From Xiheimicrobium sp033763395 (GTDB taxonomy: Bacteria; Myxococcota; Myxococcia; Myxococcales; Myxococcaceae): a stretch of 64,000 nt of DNA. The stretch spans positions 62,001 through 126,000 of the forward strand of contig JANRKQ010000230.1 in the NCBI GenBank assembly GCA_033763395.1, given 5' to 3'. Position 1 is the stretch's first letter; every line of letters starts with the position of its first letter. The translations under genes and the position numbers were made by a program. Below the pieces are notes generated by a model. It made no database searches. It was not told where the DNA came from and was given only the letters and a program-made list of their open reading frames with translations. Below are positions 32,498 through 40,369 of the stretch, in pieces.

Positions 32498-33310
32498 ATG
32501 TCCGTCGCATCGTTGGCCCACGCGCGGCTGCGCGAGGAGAGTGATCTGTCGTCACACGTCCACGCGCGTGGGCGTGACTGGCTCTTGTACCAGGGCGACT
32601 CGCAGCGCCTGTTGACGGGCTTCGAAGACGCCACGTTCGACCTGATCTTTGCCGACCCGCCGTACTTCCTCTCGAACGGCGGCACGACCTGCCAGTCGGG
32701 CAAGCGGGTGAAGGTCGACAAGGGCACGTGGGACGCCTCGCGTGGCGTCGAAGACGATCACGAGTTCACCGCGCGCTGGCTCGAGCAGTGCCGCCGCGTG
32801 CTCAAGCCCTCGGGCACCATCTGGGTCTCGGGCACCCAGCACGTCATCTTCAACGTCGGCTTCGCCATGCAGAAGCTCGGCTTCAAGATCCTCAACATGG
32901 TGACGTGGTTCAAGCCGAACGCCTCGCCCAACCTCGCCTGCCGCACCTTCACGCACTCGACCGAGCTGCTCATCTGGGCCGCGCCGGTGAACAAGGGTCG
33001 GCTGCTCCACACGTTCAACTACAAGCGCATGAAGGAAGAGAACGGCGGCAAGCAGATGCGCGACGTGTGGACGATGACGACGCCCAAGCCGAGCGAGAAG
33101 GTGCACGGCCGGCACCCGACGCAGAAGCCGCGCGCGCTGCTCGAGCGCATCGTCGACGCCTGCACCGAGGAGGACGCGCTGGTGCTCGACCCCTTCTGCG
33201 GGAGCGGCACGACGGGCGTGGCGGCCACGAAGAAGGGCCGCCGCTTCGTGGGCATCGACATGGACCCGCAGTACCTCGAGCTGACGAAGCGTCGCCTCGA
33301 GGCCGAGTAG
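32498..33310 (+). CDS. Beta-class DNA adenine methyltransferase, DpnA-like
   Basis: A 270-residue N6-adenine methyltransferase. The catalytic motif DPPY comes first (IFADPPYFLSNGGTT, about residue 52) and the SAM motif DPFCGSGTTG is near residue 230, giving the beta-class order. The segment CQSGKRVKVDKGTWD closely resembles the DpnA (M2.DpnII)/LlaDCHIB type, which modifies GATC, but the target here is not proven. No restriction enzyme gene is adjacent, so it is probably an orphan used for regulation or replication. The 3' end is followed by a decayed copy of its own last 150 bp. Confidence 0.88.
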   Translation: MSVASLAHARLREESDLSSHVHARGRDWLLYQGDSQRLLTGFEDATFDLIFADPPYFLSNGGTTCQSGKRVKVDKGTWDASRGVEDDHEFTARWLEQCRRVLKPSGTIWVSGTQHVIFNVGFAMQKLGFKILNMVTWFKPNASPNLACRTFTHSTELLIWAAPVNKGRLLHTFNYKRMKEENGGKQMRDVWTMTTPKPSEKVHGRHPTQKPRALLERIVDACTEEDALVLDPFCGSGTTGVAATKKGRRFVGIDMDPQYLELTKRRLEAE

Positions 33311-33504
33311 TCACGTTCGTCTGGCGCGCGGCCCGCCTCGGTGGCGCGTGCCCTGCGCGACCCCTCCTGCGGGAGTGGCACCGCGGGCGTTCCGGCCACG
33401 AAGAAGCGGCCGCCGCTTCGTGGGCATCGACCCTCAGCTGACGAAGCGTCGCCTCGAGGAGTCGTCACGTTCGTCGGCGCGCGGCCCGCCTCGGTGCCGC
33501 GTGC
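33188..33504 (+). repeat. Direct repeat: methyltransferase 3' end and a degenerate tandem copy
   Basis: The segment 33188-33353 (the last 120 bp of the methyltransferase gene plus 43 bp of downstream sequence) recurs at 33359-33504 in the same orientation. Long identical runs are visible, such as TGACGAAGCGTCGCCTCGAG and GCGCGGCCCGCCTCGGTG, alongside small deletions and substitutions. Confidence 0.85.
33359..33504 (+). pseudogene. Degenerate fragment of the adenine methyltransferase 3' end
   Basis: Starting at GACCCCTCCTGCGGGAGTGG, the sequence repeats the DPFCGSGTTG coding region and what follows, but a change after the KK codons shifts the frame and about 15 bp are missing where the parent encodes MDPQYLE. 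It cannot make a functional protein. It lies 49 bp after the parent stop codon. The 3' end of the alkyltransferase-like gene on the other strand runs into it. Confidence 0.8.
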
Positions 33505-33869
33505 GGTGTCGGCGCACCCAACCGGGCGGGGTGCGGGCGCGCCGACGCGGGCGCCTTCCCTGGATCCACGAAGAAGCGCTCCAGCTCGACCCCGTCCTTC
33601 GTCACCTCGACGCCCTCGGCCACGAGGCGCCGCTTCTGCTCCGCCACCTTGCCGTGCGCACCGAGCGAGCCCGTCGCCGAGACCGATCGGTGCCACGGCA
33701 CGGCCTCTGCGTCAGCGCCTTTGAGTGTCGTGAGCAGGAACGCGACCTGCCGGGCGTGCACGTCGAGCCGCTCGGCGATGGCCAGGTGGGTCGTCACCTT
33801 GCCGACGGGGACGCGCCCCACCAGCTCGAGCACCTCGGCCTTGATCCGCGCGAACGCGGCCGATGCCAT
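33465..33869 (-). CDS. Alkyltransferase-like (ATL) DNA-repair protein
   Basis: A 134-residue protein of the MGMT DNA-binding-domain family. The active site reads VPWHRSVSATG, with Trp in place of the reactive Cys of PCHRV, the mark of ATL proteins. These bind O6-alkylguanine and recruit nucleotide excision repair. VGRVPVGKVTTHLAIAERL is the winged-helix part. The last 30 residues (after VDPGK) are Arg/Ala-rich and extend beyond the usual family length, into the decayed methyltransferase copy, so the C terminus may have been altered by that duplication. Start ATG 33869 is 8 bp from the pepA stop. Confidence 0.8.
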   Translation of the reverse strand: MASAAFARIKAEVLELVGRVPVGKVTTHLAIAERLDVHARQVAFLLTTLKGADAEAVPWHRSVSATGSLGAHGKVAEQKRRLVAEGVEVTKDGVELERFFVDPGKAPASARPHPARLGAPTPHAAPRRAARRRT

Positions 33870-33876
33870 GGCGGCT

Positions 33877-35433
33877 TCAGCCCTCGGCCGGCTCGTCGAC
33901 GGCCGTCTCGAGCTCGGCGGTGCGCCGGCGGATGTACTCGACCAGCGTGCGCACGCCGAAGCCGGTGCCACCGCGCGCCATGTAGCCCTTCTCCTTCGAC
34001 ACGTTGCTGGGGCCGGCGATGTCGAGGTGCACCCAGGGCGTGTCGCCGACGAACTCCTTGAGGAAGTGCGCCGCGGTGATCGAGCCGCCGTTGCGGTCGC
34101 CGGCGTTCTTCATGTCGGCGATCTCGCTCTTGAGCACGTCCTTCAGGGTGTCGGTGAGCGGCAGGCGCCACACCTCTTCACCCGACGCGCGCGCGGCCTC
34201 GAGCACGCTCCACATGAGCTGATCGTCCTCGCCGAAGGCGCCCGCCACCCAGGGGCCGAGCGCCACGATGCAGGCGCCCGTGAGGGTCGCCAGATCGATG
34301 ATGGCCGCGGGCTTGAGCTCGTTCGCGTAGGCCAGCACGTCACCCAGCACCAGGCGGCCCTCCGCGTCGGTGTTGGTGATCTCGACCGTCTTGCCCAGGC
34401 GCGACACCAGCACGTCGCCGAGCCGGTAGGCGTTGCCCGAGGGCATGTTCTCGCAGGCGCCCATGAAGCCGTGCACGGGGAAGGGCGGCTTGAGCTTCGC
34501 GATCACCTTCATCGCGCCCAGCACCGCGGCCGAGCCGGCCATGTCGGTCTTCATCTCGAGCATGCCCTCGCTGGGCTTGAGCGAGAGGCCGCCCGAGTCG
34601 AAGGTGATGGCCTTGCCCACCAGCGCCACGGGCGCGCGCCTGGCGTGGTCGGCGTTCTCGGGCGTGTACGAGAGGTGAATGAACTTCGGCTCCTCGACGC
34701 TGCCGCGGGCGACGCCGAGGAACATGCCCATCTTGAGCTCTTCGATCTTCTTGCGATCGAACACGTGCAGGCCCAGGCCGGCGTCCTTCGCCATGGCCTT
34801 CGCCTGCTCCGCGAGGATGGTGGGCGTCATGGTGCCGGCCGGCTCGTTGACGAGGTCGCGCGCGAAGCAGGCCGCTTCGGCGATGGCCTTCGCGATGGCC
34901 ACGGTGGCGTCCATCGACTTGTCCTTCTTGACGCCGTCGGGCAGCAGCAGCTGCACCTTGTCGACGCGGGGGGCGCTCTTCTCGTCCTTGTTGGTCGTGC
35001 GCCACTTGTCGTACCGGTAGCTGCCCAGCACGGCCCCCTCGACGATGGCCTGCAGGCTCGCGTCGAGCTCGCGCACGCCCGGCACCTGGATGACGGCGGT
35101 CTTCGCCTTGAGGCGGTTGGCGGCCTTGACGCCGCGGCCCAGGGCCAGCCGGAGCACCTCGGGCGTGAACTTCACGCGCGCGCCGAGCCCCAGGAGGATC
35201 ACCCGCGAGACCCCCAACTTCCCGTGCGTCTGGATGAGCGCCGTCTGCTCGGCCTTGCCCTTGAACCCTTCCTGCTGGGCGAGCTTCACCAGGAGCCCGC
35301 GCATCTTCTTGTCGCTCTTCACCCACGCGCTGGGCGGGGCCTTCTTGTCGGTGAGATCGGTGTCGAACAGGGGGAGGACGAGGACGTCGGCCTTCGCCTT
35401 CGAGGCGTCGCCGGTGCCGAACGAGAAGTTCAT
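33877..35433 (-). CDS. pepA: Leucyl aminopeptidase (M17)
   Basis: A 518-residue metallopeptidase. The C-terminal catalytic domain shows ALVGKAITFDSGGLSLKP, EMKTDMAGSAAVLGA and the signature NTDAEGRLVLGDVL, followed by GACIVALGP. The N-terminal macrodomain-like region is also present. It binds two divalent metals and removes N-terminal residues, and in some bacteria also binds DNA. The length fits. AAGGAG lies 12 bp before ATG 35433. It diverges from the phospholipase-like gene across 86 bp. Confidence 0.95.
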   Translation of the reverse strand: MNFSFGTGDASKAKADVLVLPLFDTDLTDKKAPPSAWVKSDKKMRGLLVKLAQQEGFKGKAEQTALIQTHGKLGVSRVILLGLGARVKFTPEVLRLALGRGVKAANRLKAKTAVIQVPGVRELDASLQAIVEGAVLGSYRYDKWRTTNKDEKSAPRVDKVQLLLPDGVKKDKSMDATVAIAKAIAEAACFARDLVNEPAGTMTPTILAEQAKAMAKDAGLGLHVFDRKKIEELKMGMFLGVARGSVEEPKFIHLSYTPENADHARRAPVALVGKAITFDSGGLSLKPSEGMLEMKTDMAGSAAVLGAMKVIAKLKPPFPVHGFMGACENMPSGNAYRLGDVLVSRLGKTVEITNTDAEGRLVLGDVLAYANELKPAAIIDLATLTGACIVALGPWVAGAFGEDDQLMWSVLEAARASGEEVWRLPLTDTLKDVLKSEIADMKNAGDRNGGSITAAHFLKEFVGDTPWVHLDIAGPSNVSKEKGYMARGGTGFGVRTLVEYIRRRTAELETAVDEPAEG

Positions 35434-35505
35434 GAGACGGGGTGCTCCTTCGAGGGACAGGGAGGGCGTTCTTATCGCGTGCGTGTGACGGCGCTACGGG
35501 AAAGC

Positions 35506-35511
35506 TACACT
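35506..35511 (+). promoter_or_regulatory. Candidate -10 box (TACACT) of the 35520 gene
   Basis: TACACT ends 8 bp before the ATG at 35520, predicting a start at or near the initiation codon. TGTGAC lies 16 bp upstream as a weak -35. Confidence 0.4.
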
Positions 35512-35519
35512 CGCGGCCG

Positions 35520-36413
35520 ATGCCTGCATTCCTGACGTACCTGACGGCAGTGGAGCGGCTCTCGGCGCACGTCAACTCGCTGCCCCAGGAGTTCACCCGC
35601 GCCCTGGGAGAAGACCTCGAGTACGCCCGCTTCGGCGCCACGCTGGTCGAGCTGCCCTGGTTCGGCGGCCTCAAGCTCGGCGTCAACGCGTGGCTCGGCC
35701 ACGGGGGGCCACCCACGTTCACCCGCCTCATGCGCGAGCGCGCCCCGGTGGCCTTTGGTGTGAAAGCCGCCGAGCTCGTCTCGAACGGTGCGCTCGTTGG
35801 TACCGAGGCCGGCCTGGCCTTCGTCGCCGGTTACTTCACCCAGCTCTGCGTCAGCCGGGCGCTGGAGCCGCTGGTGCAGTCGCTGCTGGTGACGCACACG
35901 AAGGCGAAAGAGACCCCCGCCGCGGCGCGCCACCGCATCGAGTGGGCCCAGTCGCTCGCCCTCATGCAGGACCTGCATGGCAGCCCGATGGTGGGCTCTG
36001 GCGCCATTCGCACGAAGATGCAGATCCGCAAGGCGTCGGGCGCGAAGGGCATCGGCCGCGGCATGTACGAGCTGATGCGGGTGGCGTCGCAGGAGGCCTT
36101 CGGTGACGCGCCGTCGAAGCTCGAGGTCGACGGCTGGGTGCGCGGCTTCTTCGTCTTCTCGATGGCGCTCAGCTCGCCGCTCGGCCGGCTCAAGGTGGGC
36201 GGGCAGGCGCCGGGCGCGCGCGAGCTCTACCGGGGGCCGGGCATCGACGTCTTCGCCGCCGTCGACAAAGGCCTGGACTCGACCCGCGAGGCGCTCACCG
36301 TGCTGGGCAGCATGATCCGCCGGAACAACTTCGGGTCGCGCTCCCGCTTCAAGCTGCTCGAGGTCTGCCCCGAGGGCTCTCCAGAGCAGGTGATGCGCGC
36401 CCAGGCGGCGTGA
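35520..36413 (+). CDS. Zinc-dependent phospholipase C-like protein lacking metal ligands
   Basis: A 297-residue protein. The N terminus MPAFLTYLTAVERL and the region VGTEAGLAFVAGYFTQLC resemble the alpha-toxin-type zinc phospholipase C fold, in which the helix reads GY-x-x-HL-x-x-D. Here the His is Gln and the following Asp and His positions are Ser and Leu (TQLCVSRALEP), so the metal site is missing. It is probably a non-enzymatic member with a structural or regulatory role. The C-terminal third is not recognised. The assignment is by pattern only and could be wrong. Confidence 0.45.
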   Translation: MPAFLTYLTAVERLSAHVNSLPQEFTRALGEDLEYARFGATLVELPWFGGLKLGVNAWLGHGGPPTFTRLMRERAPVAFGVKAAELVSNGALVGTEAGLAFVAGYFTQLCVSRALEPLVQSLLVTHTKAKETPAAARHRIEWAQSLALMQDLHGSPMVGSGAIRTKMQIRKASGAKGIGRGMYELMRVASQEAFGDAPSKLEVDGWVRGFFVFSMALSSPLGRLKVGGQAPGARELYRGPGIDVFAAVDKGLDSTREALTVLGSMIRRNNFGSRSRFKLLEVCPEGSPEQVMRAQAA

Positions 36414-36467
36414 GCGACCGGACCGAAACCGGTTTGTGACGCGCCCGTTTCAGGCGAGGGTGGGCGC

Positions 36468-38513
36468 GTGCGTGACGACGGGCCGTGGCCGACCTTCCTC
36501 CGAGTGCTCCAGGTGAACGGCGCGCTGGCTGCCGGCGCGTGGGCGGTCGGCGTCGCGGCCTTCGTGCTCCAGGCAGGCGGCATCGCGCACCGCTTCGCGG
36601 CCCTGGCGACCGGCCCCTACGTGTCGGTGGCCATCGGGGCGCAGCTCGCGACGCTCCCGGCGTACCTCGTGTTGGGACTGCTCCTGGCGGCGTTGGTGAC
36701 CCCGTGGGCAGGCGCTCGGCGCGGGCTGGGCTTCGGTGCGCGGGTGGTGGCGCTCGATGTCCTGGTGCTCGTGGTGGCCCTGGGGCCCGCGCTGCTCGTC
36801 AGCCCGGGGCATTTCGACACCGTCGCCCGCAAGACGCGACTCGACGTGTACCTCCTGCAGCGGCTCCACGGGCTCGAGCTCATGGCGGTGGGGTGCGCGC
36901 TGCTGGGCGTCGTGGCGTTCGGGTTCTTCGTGCGCTCGACGCGGCGCCGGTCGCTGGCTGCGGTGGGGGCGGTGGCGCTCGGCACCATTGCGCTGCGCGA
37001 GCCGACGCCTCCCCGCGCGACACCGCTGGGACGGCCCAACGTGTTGGTGATCGCCGCCGACTCGTGGCGCTTCGACCGGCTCGGCGCGCACGGCACCGCG
37101 CGGCCGGGCCTCACGCCCCACCTCGACGCCTTCGCATCGACGGCGGTGGACTTTCGCCAGCACCACGTCGCGACGGCCAGCACCCTCGAGTCCTGGGCGA
37201 CGATGCTGTCGGGCCAGTTCCCGTGGACCCACGGCCTGCGCAGCATGTACCCCTCGAAGGCCGAGGTCGCGGCGGTGGAGTCGAACGGTGCGCTGCTCCC
37301 GCGCCAGCTCGCGGCGCTCGGCTACGACACCTTCGTCTCGTCGGACTGGGTGGGCAACTGCTTCGACCTGGTCGACTTCGGCTTCGGGGCCCGGCGGGTG
37401 AGCCCGGTGCAGAACTTCCCGGCGCTCCTGCTCGAGGCGACGGCGCGCGCGCACCCGGTCGTGCCGCTCTTCTTCGGCGCGCTGCCGCCCCCACTCGGCG
37501 ACTGGCTGGTGCCGGGGCGGGCGTCACTTGCGTCCGCCGCGCGGCCCCAGGTGCTGACGGAGCAGCTCTTTGGCGACATCGACGCGAGCCTCACGGCGAA
37601 GCGACCGTTCTTCGGCGTGCTCTTCGTGAGCCCCACCCACCTGCCGTACAACGCCCGCGCGCCGTTCAACGCGAAGTACACCGCGCCCGGCTACGACGGG
37701 CCGCACCGGTACCAGGTCGAGGTGCGCGCCCACGAGCTCATCACCACCGGGTTCTCGCCCACGCTCGCGCCCGAGACGATGCAGCACGTGCGCGATCTGT
37801 ACGACGGCGCGGTGAGCGACTTCGACGACACGGTGGGCGAGGTGCTGCGCGGGCTCGAGGTGCGCGGCCTCGCGGGTGAGACGATCGTCATCGTCACCAG
37901 CGATCACGGGGAGGATCTCTACGACCCCGGGTCGACGCTCGGTCACGGGACGAACTTCTTCGGCGGCGACCAGAGCACGCGCATTCCGTTCCTCGTCCGG
38001 ATCCCCGGGGTCTCGCCGCGCACGGTGGACGCCATCACGCGGAGCGTCGACCTCGCCCCGACGCTGCTCGCGCACCTCGGCACCCCGATTCCCTCCTCGA
38101 TGGAAGGTGTCTCATTGATGCCGTTGCTGAGCGGCGCCCGGGGCGATCTCGGGCTCATGGCGTTCGCCGAGACCTGCTACCTGTTCTTTCCCAAGTCGAG
38201 GGCGATGACGGGTTTGACCGAGGCCGAGCGCGCCGAGGTGGTCGAGGTGGCTGGCGCCGAAGAGACGCTCACCGTCGATCCCGACTTCCGCGACAACCTC
38301 GTGCTGAGGCCGGCCCTCCGGCAGGCCGTCATCGACGCGAAGGATCGCATGGTGCGCACCCGCACCCACAAGCTGGTGGTGATTCCCGGCAGGCAGCGGG
38401 AGATCGTGCGGCTCTATGACGTCGTCGCCGATCCCGCTCAGCGGGTGAACCTCGCAGGGCGGGGGCTCGCCATCGAGGCCGAACTGCGGGCGGCGTTGCC
38501 GGGCTCTCGCTGA
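36468..38513 (+). CDS. Membrane-anchored alkaline-phosphatase-superfamily enzyme (sulfatase-like, Thr nucleophile)
   Basis: A 681-residue protein. About four N-terminal transmembrane helices (residues 15-175) precede a sulfatase-type catalytic domain starting at NVLVIAADSWRFDRLG, which supplies a metal Asp. The nucleophile position, Cys or Ser in sulfatases, is Thr239 (TASTLESWATMLSG). Later metal ligands lie in VTSDHGEDLYD and HGTNFFGG. Helices plus a Thr nucleophile recall LtaS/EptA-type phosphoglycerol and phosphoethanolamine transferases, so it may transfer a phospho-group to lipids or sugars rather than cleave sulfate. Start GTG 36468. No formylglycine motif is present. Confidence 0.75.
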   Translation: MRDDGPWPTFLRVLQVNGALAAGAWAVGVAAFVLQAGGIAHRFAALATGPYVSVAIGAQLATLPAYLVLGLLLAALVTPWAGARRGLGFGARVVALDVLVLVVALGPALLVSPGHFDTVARKTRLDVYLLQRLHGLELMAVGCALLGVVAFGFFVRSTRRRSLAAVGAVALGTIALREPTPPRATPLGRPNVLVIAADSWRFDRLGAHGTARPGLTPHLDAFASTAVDFRQHHVATASTLESWATMLSGQFPWTHGLRSMYPSKAEVAAVESNGALLPRQLAALGYDTFVSSDWVGNCFDLVDFGFGARRVSPVQNFPALLLEATARAHPVVPLFFGALPPPLGDWLVPGRASLASAARPQVLTEQLFGDIDASLTAKRPFFGVLFVSPTHLPYNARAPFNAKYTAPGYDGPHRYQVEVRAHELITTGFSPTLAPETMQHVRDLYDGAVSDFDDTVGEVLRGLEVRGLAGETIVIVTSDHGEDLYDPGSTLGHGTNFFGGDQSTRIPFLVRIPGVSPRTVDAITRSVDLAPTLLAHLGTPIPSSMEGVSLMPLLSGARGDLGLMAFAETCYLFFPKSRAMTGLTEAERAEVVEVAGAEETLTVDPDFRDNLVLRPALRQAVIDAKDRMVRTRTHKLVVIPGRQREIVRLYDVVADPAQRVNLAGRGLAIEAELRAALPGSR

Positions 38514-38593
38514 GCTGGAACGCTCCGAGGGGTTTCACCCGTTCAATGCACGAAGTCGCGCGTGCCTGTCTCTTTTCACGAGGTGCCTGGGGA

Positions 38594-40369
38594 ATGCGTC
38601 GGTCCCGGTTGGCGGCGATGACGCTGGGGCTGGCGGCCGTGCTCGCAGGTCTCGTCGCGACCCGGCCCCGCGAGGCGGTCGATCGAAGCGCCCCGAAGGT
38701 CGAACGGTCGCCAGCCCGGCGCGCGTCGGCGGTCGTGGACCCGGTCGCGGCCGAGTGGCTGGACGGTGGCCCGATGGCTCCCGCTGCCGAAGCCCGTGAG
38801 GAGGACCGGACGCTCCTCGTGTTCGACGAGCGCGCGCGGCCACTTCCAGATCTCGCCGTCGAGGTCCTCGAAGCCGACGAAGACGACGGCGAAGCCGCTG
38901 GTTGTGACGAGCCGAACCATCTCGCCCAGCACCTCGAGCGGTGGCGGCGGCGACCACCGGTCGCGGTGGTGCATCGCGGGCGAACCGACGCCGACGGAGG
39001 CTTGTCGCTCTCCGGCATCGAGCTCCCCGCGGTGGTGCGGGTGCGCACGGCTGATGGGCTGAGGGTGGGGCAGCGGGCCGTCTCGGCCCCCGGTGAAGTC
39101 TTCCTCGAAGCGTTCGGTGGCGTGGAGCCGTGGCACCTCGAGGTGGTCTCCAGCGCCCTCGCGCCGGTGGCCAGCGCGACGGTGGCGGTCTTCGACCCCT
39201 CGACGGGTCAGCTCGCGGAGTCTGCGGCCGACGCCTTCGGGCGCTTCGAGCTGGCCCGCTGCGCGTGGTGTGTGGCGCTGGTGCAGGCGCCCGGCTTCGT
39301 CCCCCGCGCGGTCGAGCTCCGCTCGGACGAAACGGTGGTTCGCCTCGCGCGTCCCGGGCGCATCGAGGTGCGCGCGCCGTGGGCTCCCGATGGGCTCGAG
39401 GTGAGCCTGCTCCTGGGGCACCCGCGGGAGACGACGATGCAGGGCGGGGTGGCGCGGTTCGACGAGGTCCCGGCGGGTGGGGCGACGCTGGTGGTGCCTT
39501 CGGCGATCGTCGAGCACAGCCAGAAGCTCCGCGTCGAGGAAGGCGAGACGCTCGTGGTCCACGTTCCCCTGTGGAAGGGCGCGTCGCTCTCCCTGTCCGT
39601 CGCGTCCGCCGACGGCCAGCCGGTCTCGGAGGCCAGCGTCTCGGTCGATCCGCGCAGCCCGAACTTCTCGGGGCTCGGCTTCACTGCGCCGGTCGATGAG
39701 CCTGGCGATCGGCTCGAGCTCGATGGACTTCCCGAGGGGCCAGCGCAGCTGACCGTGTCGTCTCCCGGGTGGCGAACCGCGGTGCGCGACATCGTTCTCG
39801 TCCCGGGCCTGAACGAGCTGCACCTCGAGCTCGAGGCGATCGCCGCGACGCGGGGGACCGTCGTCGATGCCCGAGGCCGGCCGATCGAAGGCGCCGTCAT
39901 CACCGTCGGACGCAAGCCCGGGGTCCTCTGTGACGCACTCGGCCGCTTCTCGATCGACCTCGAGGAGGACGATGAGGGCGAGGTCAGCGCGCCCGGCTTC
40001 GAGACGAAGGAGGTGCCGCTTCGCCAGGGCCAGTCGGTGCAGGTCCACCTGGAGCGGGTGGTGCCAGTGCGGGTCACCGCGCTCGACGCCGCGGGCCACG
40101 CCATCGACGGTGAAGCGCTGACGCTCGTCCCGCTGATCGAGGGCAGTCGGGTTCGCTGCGAGGTCGTCGACGGCGGCTGTGAGGTGCAGGTGCGCCTCGA
40201 CCTGAGCTACCGGCTCGAGAGCGAGCGCGGAGACCTCGAGCCGCCCGTGCTGCGCGTTCGTGCGCCGGGCGAGCTGCACCCCGTTCGGTTCGCGCCCAGG
40301 CCCCGCCGCGTCGAGCCCGTCGAAGAAGAGACGGAGCGTCGGCGAACGGTCATTCGCTTCTCACGGTAG
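38594..40369 (+). CDS. Secreted protein with carboxypeptidase-regulatory-like repeats
   Basis: A 591-residue exported protein. An N-terminal hydrophobic segment (MTLGLAAVLAGLVA, residues 9-22) acts as signal or anchor. The rest is beta-rich, with repeats of the CarboxypepD_reg/transthyretin-like type, for example GTVVDARGRPIEGAVITV followed by DALGRFSIDLE, and similar units upstream (ASADGQPVSEASVSV). These act as structural spacers on the surface. ATG 38594 is chosen because it leads directly into the signal; an in-frame ATG at 38546 adds 16 residues. It overlaps the convergent lactonase end by 9 bp. Confidence 0.75.
   Translation: MRRSRLAAMTLGLAAVLAGLVATRPREAVDRSAPKVERSPARRASAVVDPVAAEWLDGGPMAPAAEAREEDRTLLVFDERARPLPDLAVEVLEADEDDGEAAGCDEPNHLAQHLERWRRRPPVAVVHRGRTDADGGLSLSGIELPAVVRVRTADGLRVGQRAVSAPGEVFLEAFGGVEPWHLEVVSSALAPVASATVAVFDPSTGQLAESAADAFGRFELARCAWCVALVQAPGFVPRAVELRSDETVVRLARPGRIEVRAPWAPDGLEVSLLLGHPRETTMQGGVARFDEVPAGGATLVVPSAIVEHSQKLRVEEGETLVVHVPLWKGASLSLSVASADGQPVSEASVSVDPRSPNFSGLGFTAPVDEPGDRLELDGLPEGPAQLTVSSPGWRTAVRDIVLVPGLNELHLELEAIAATRGTVVDARGRPIEGAVITVGRKPGVLCDALGRFSIDLEEDDEGEVSAPGFETKEVPLRQGQSVQVHLERVVPVRVTALDAAGHAIDGEALTLVPLIEGSRVRCEVVDGGCEVQVRLDLSYRLESERGDLEPPVLRVRAPGELHPVRFAPRPRRVEPVEEETERRRTVIRFSR

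Noticed and set aside
36426..36435. Perfect palindrome AAACCGGTTT between 36413 and 36468
   Set aside because: A single 10 bp palindrome without flanking repeats is not enough to call an operator.
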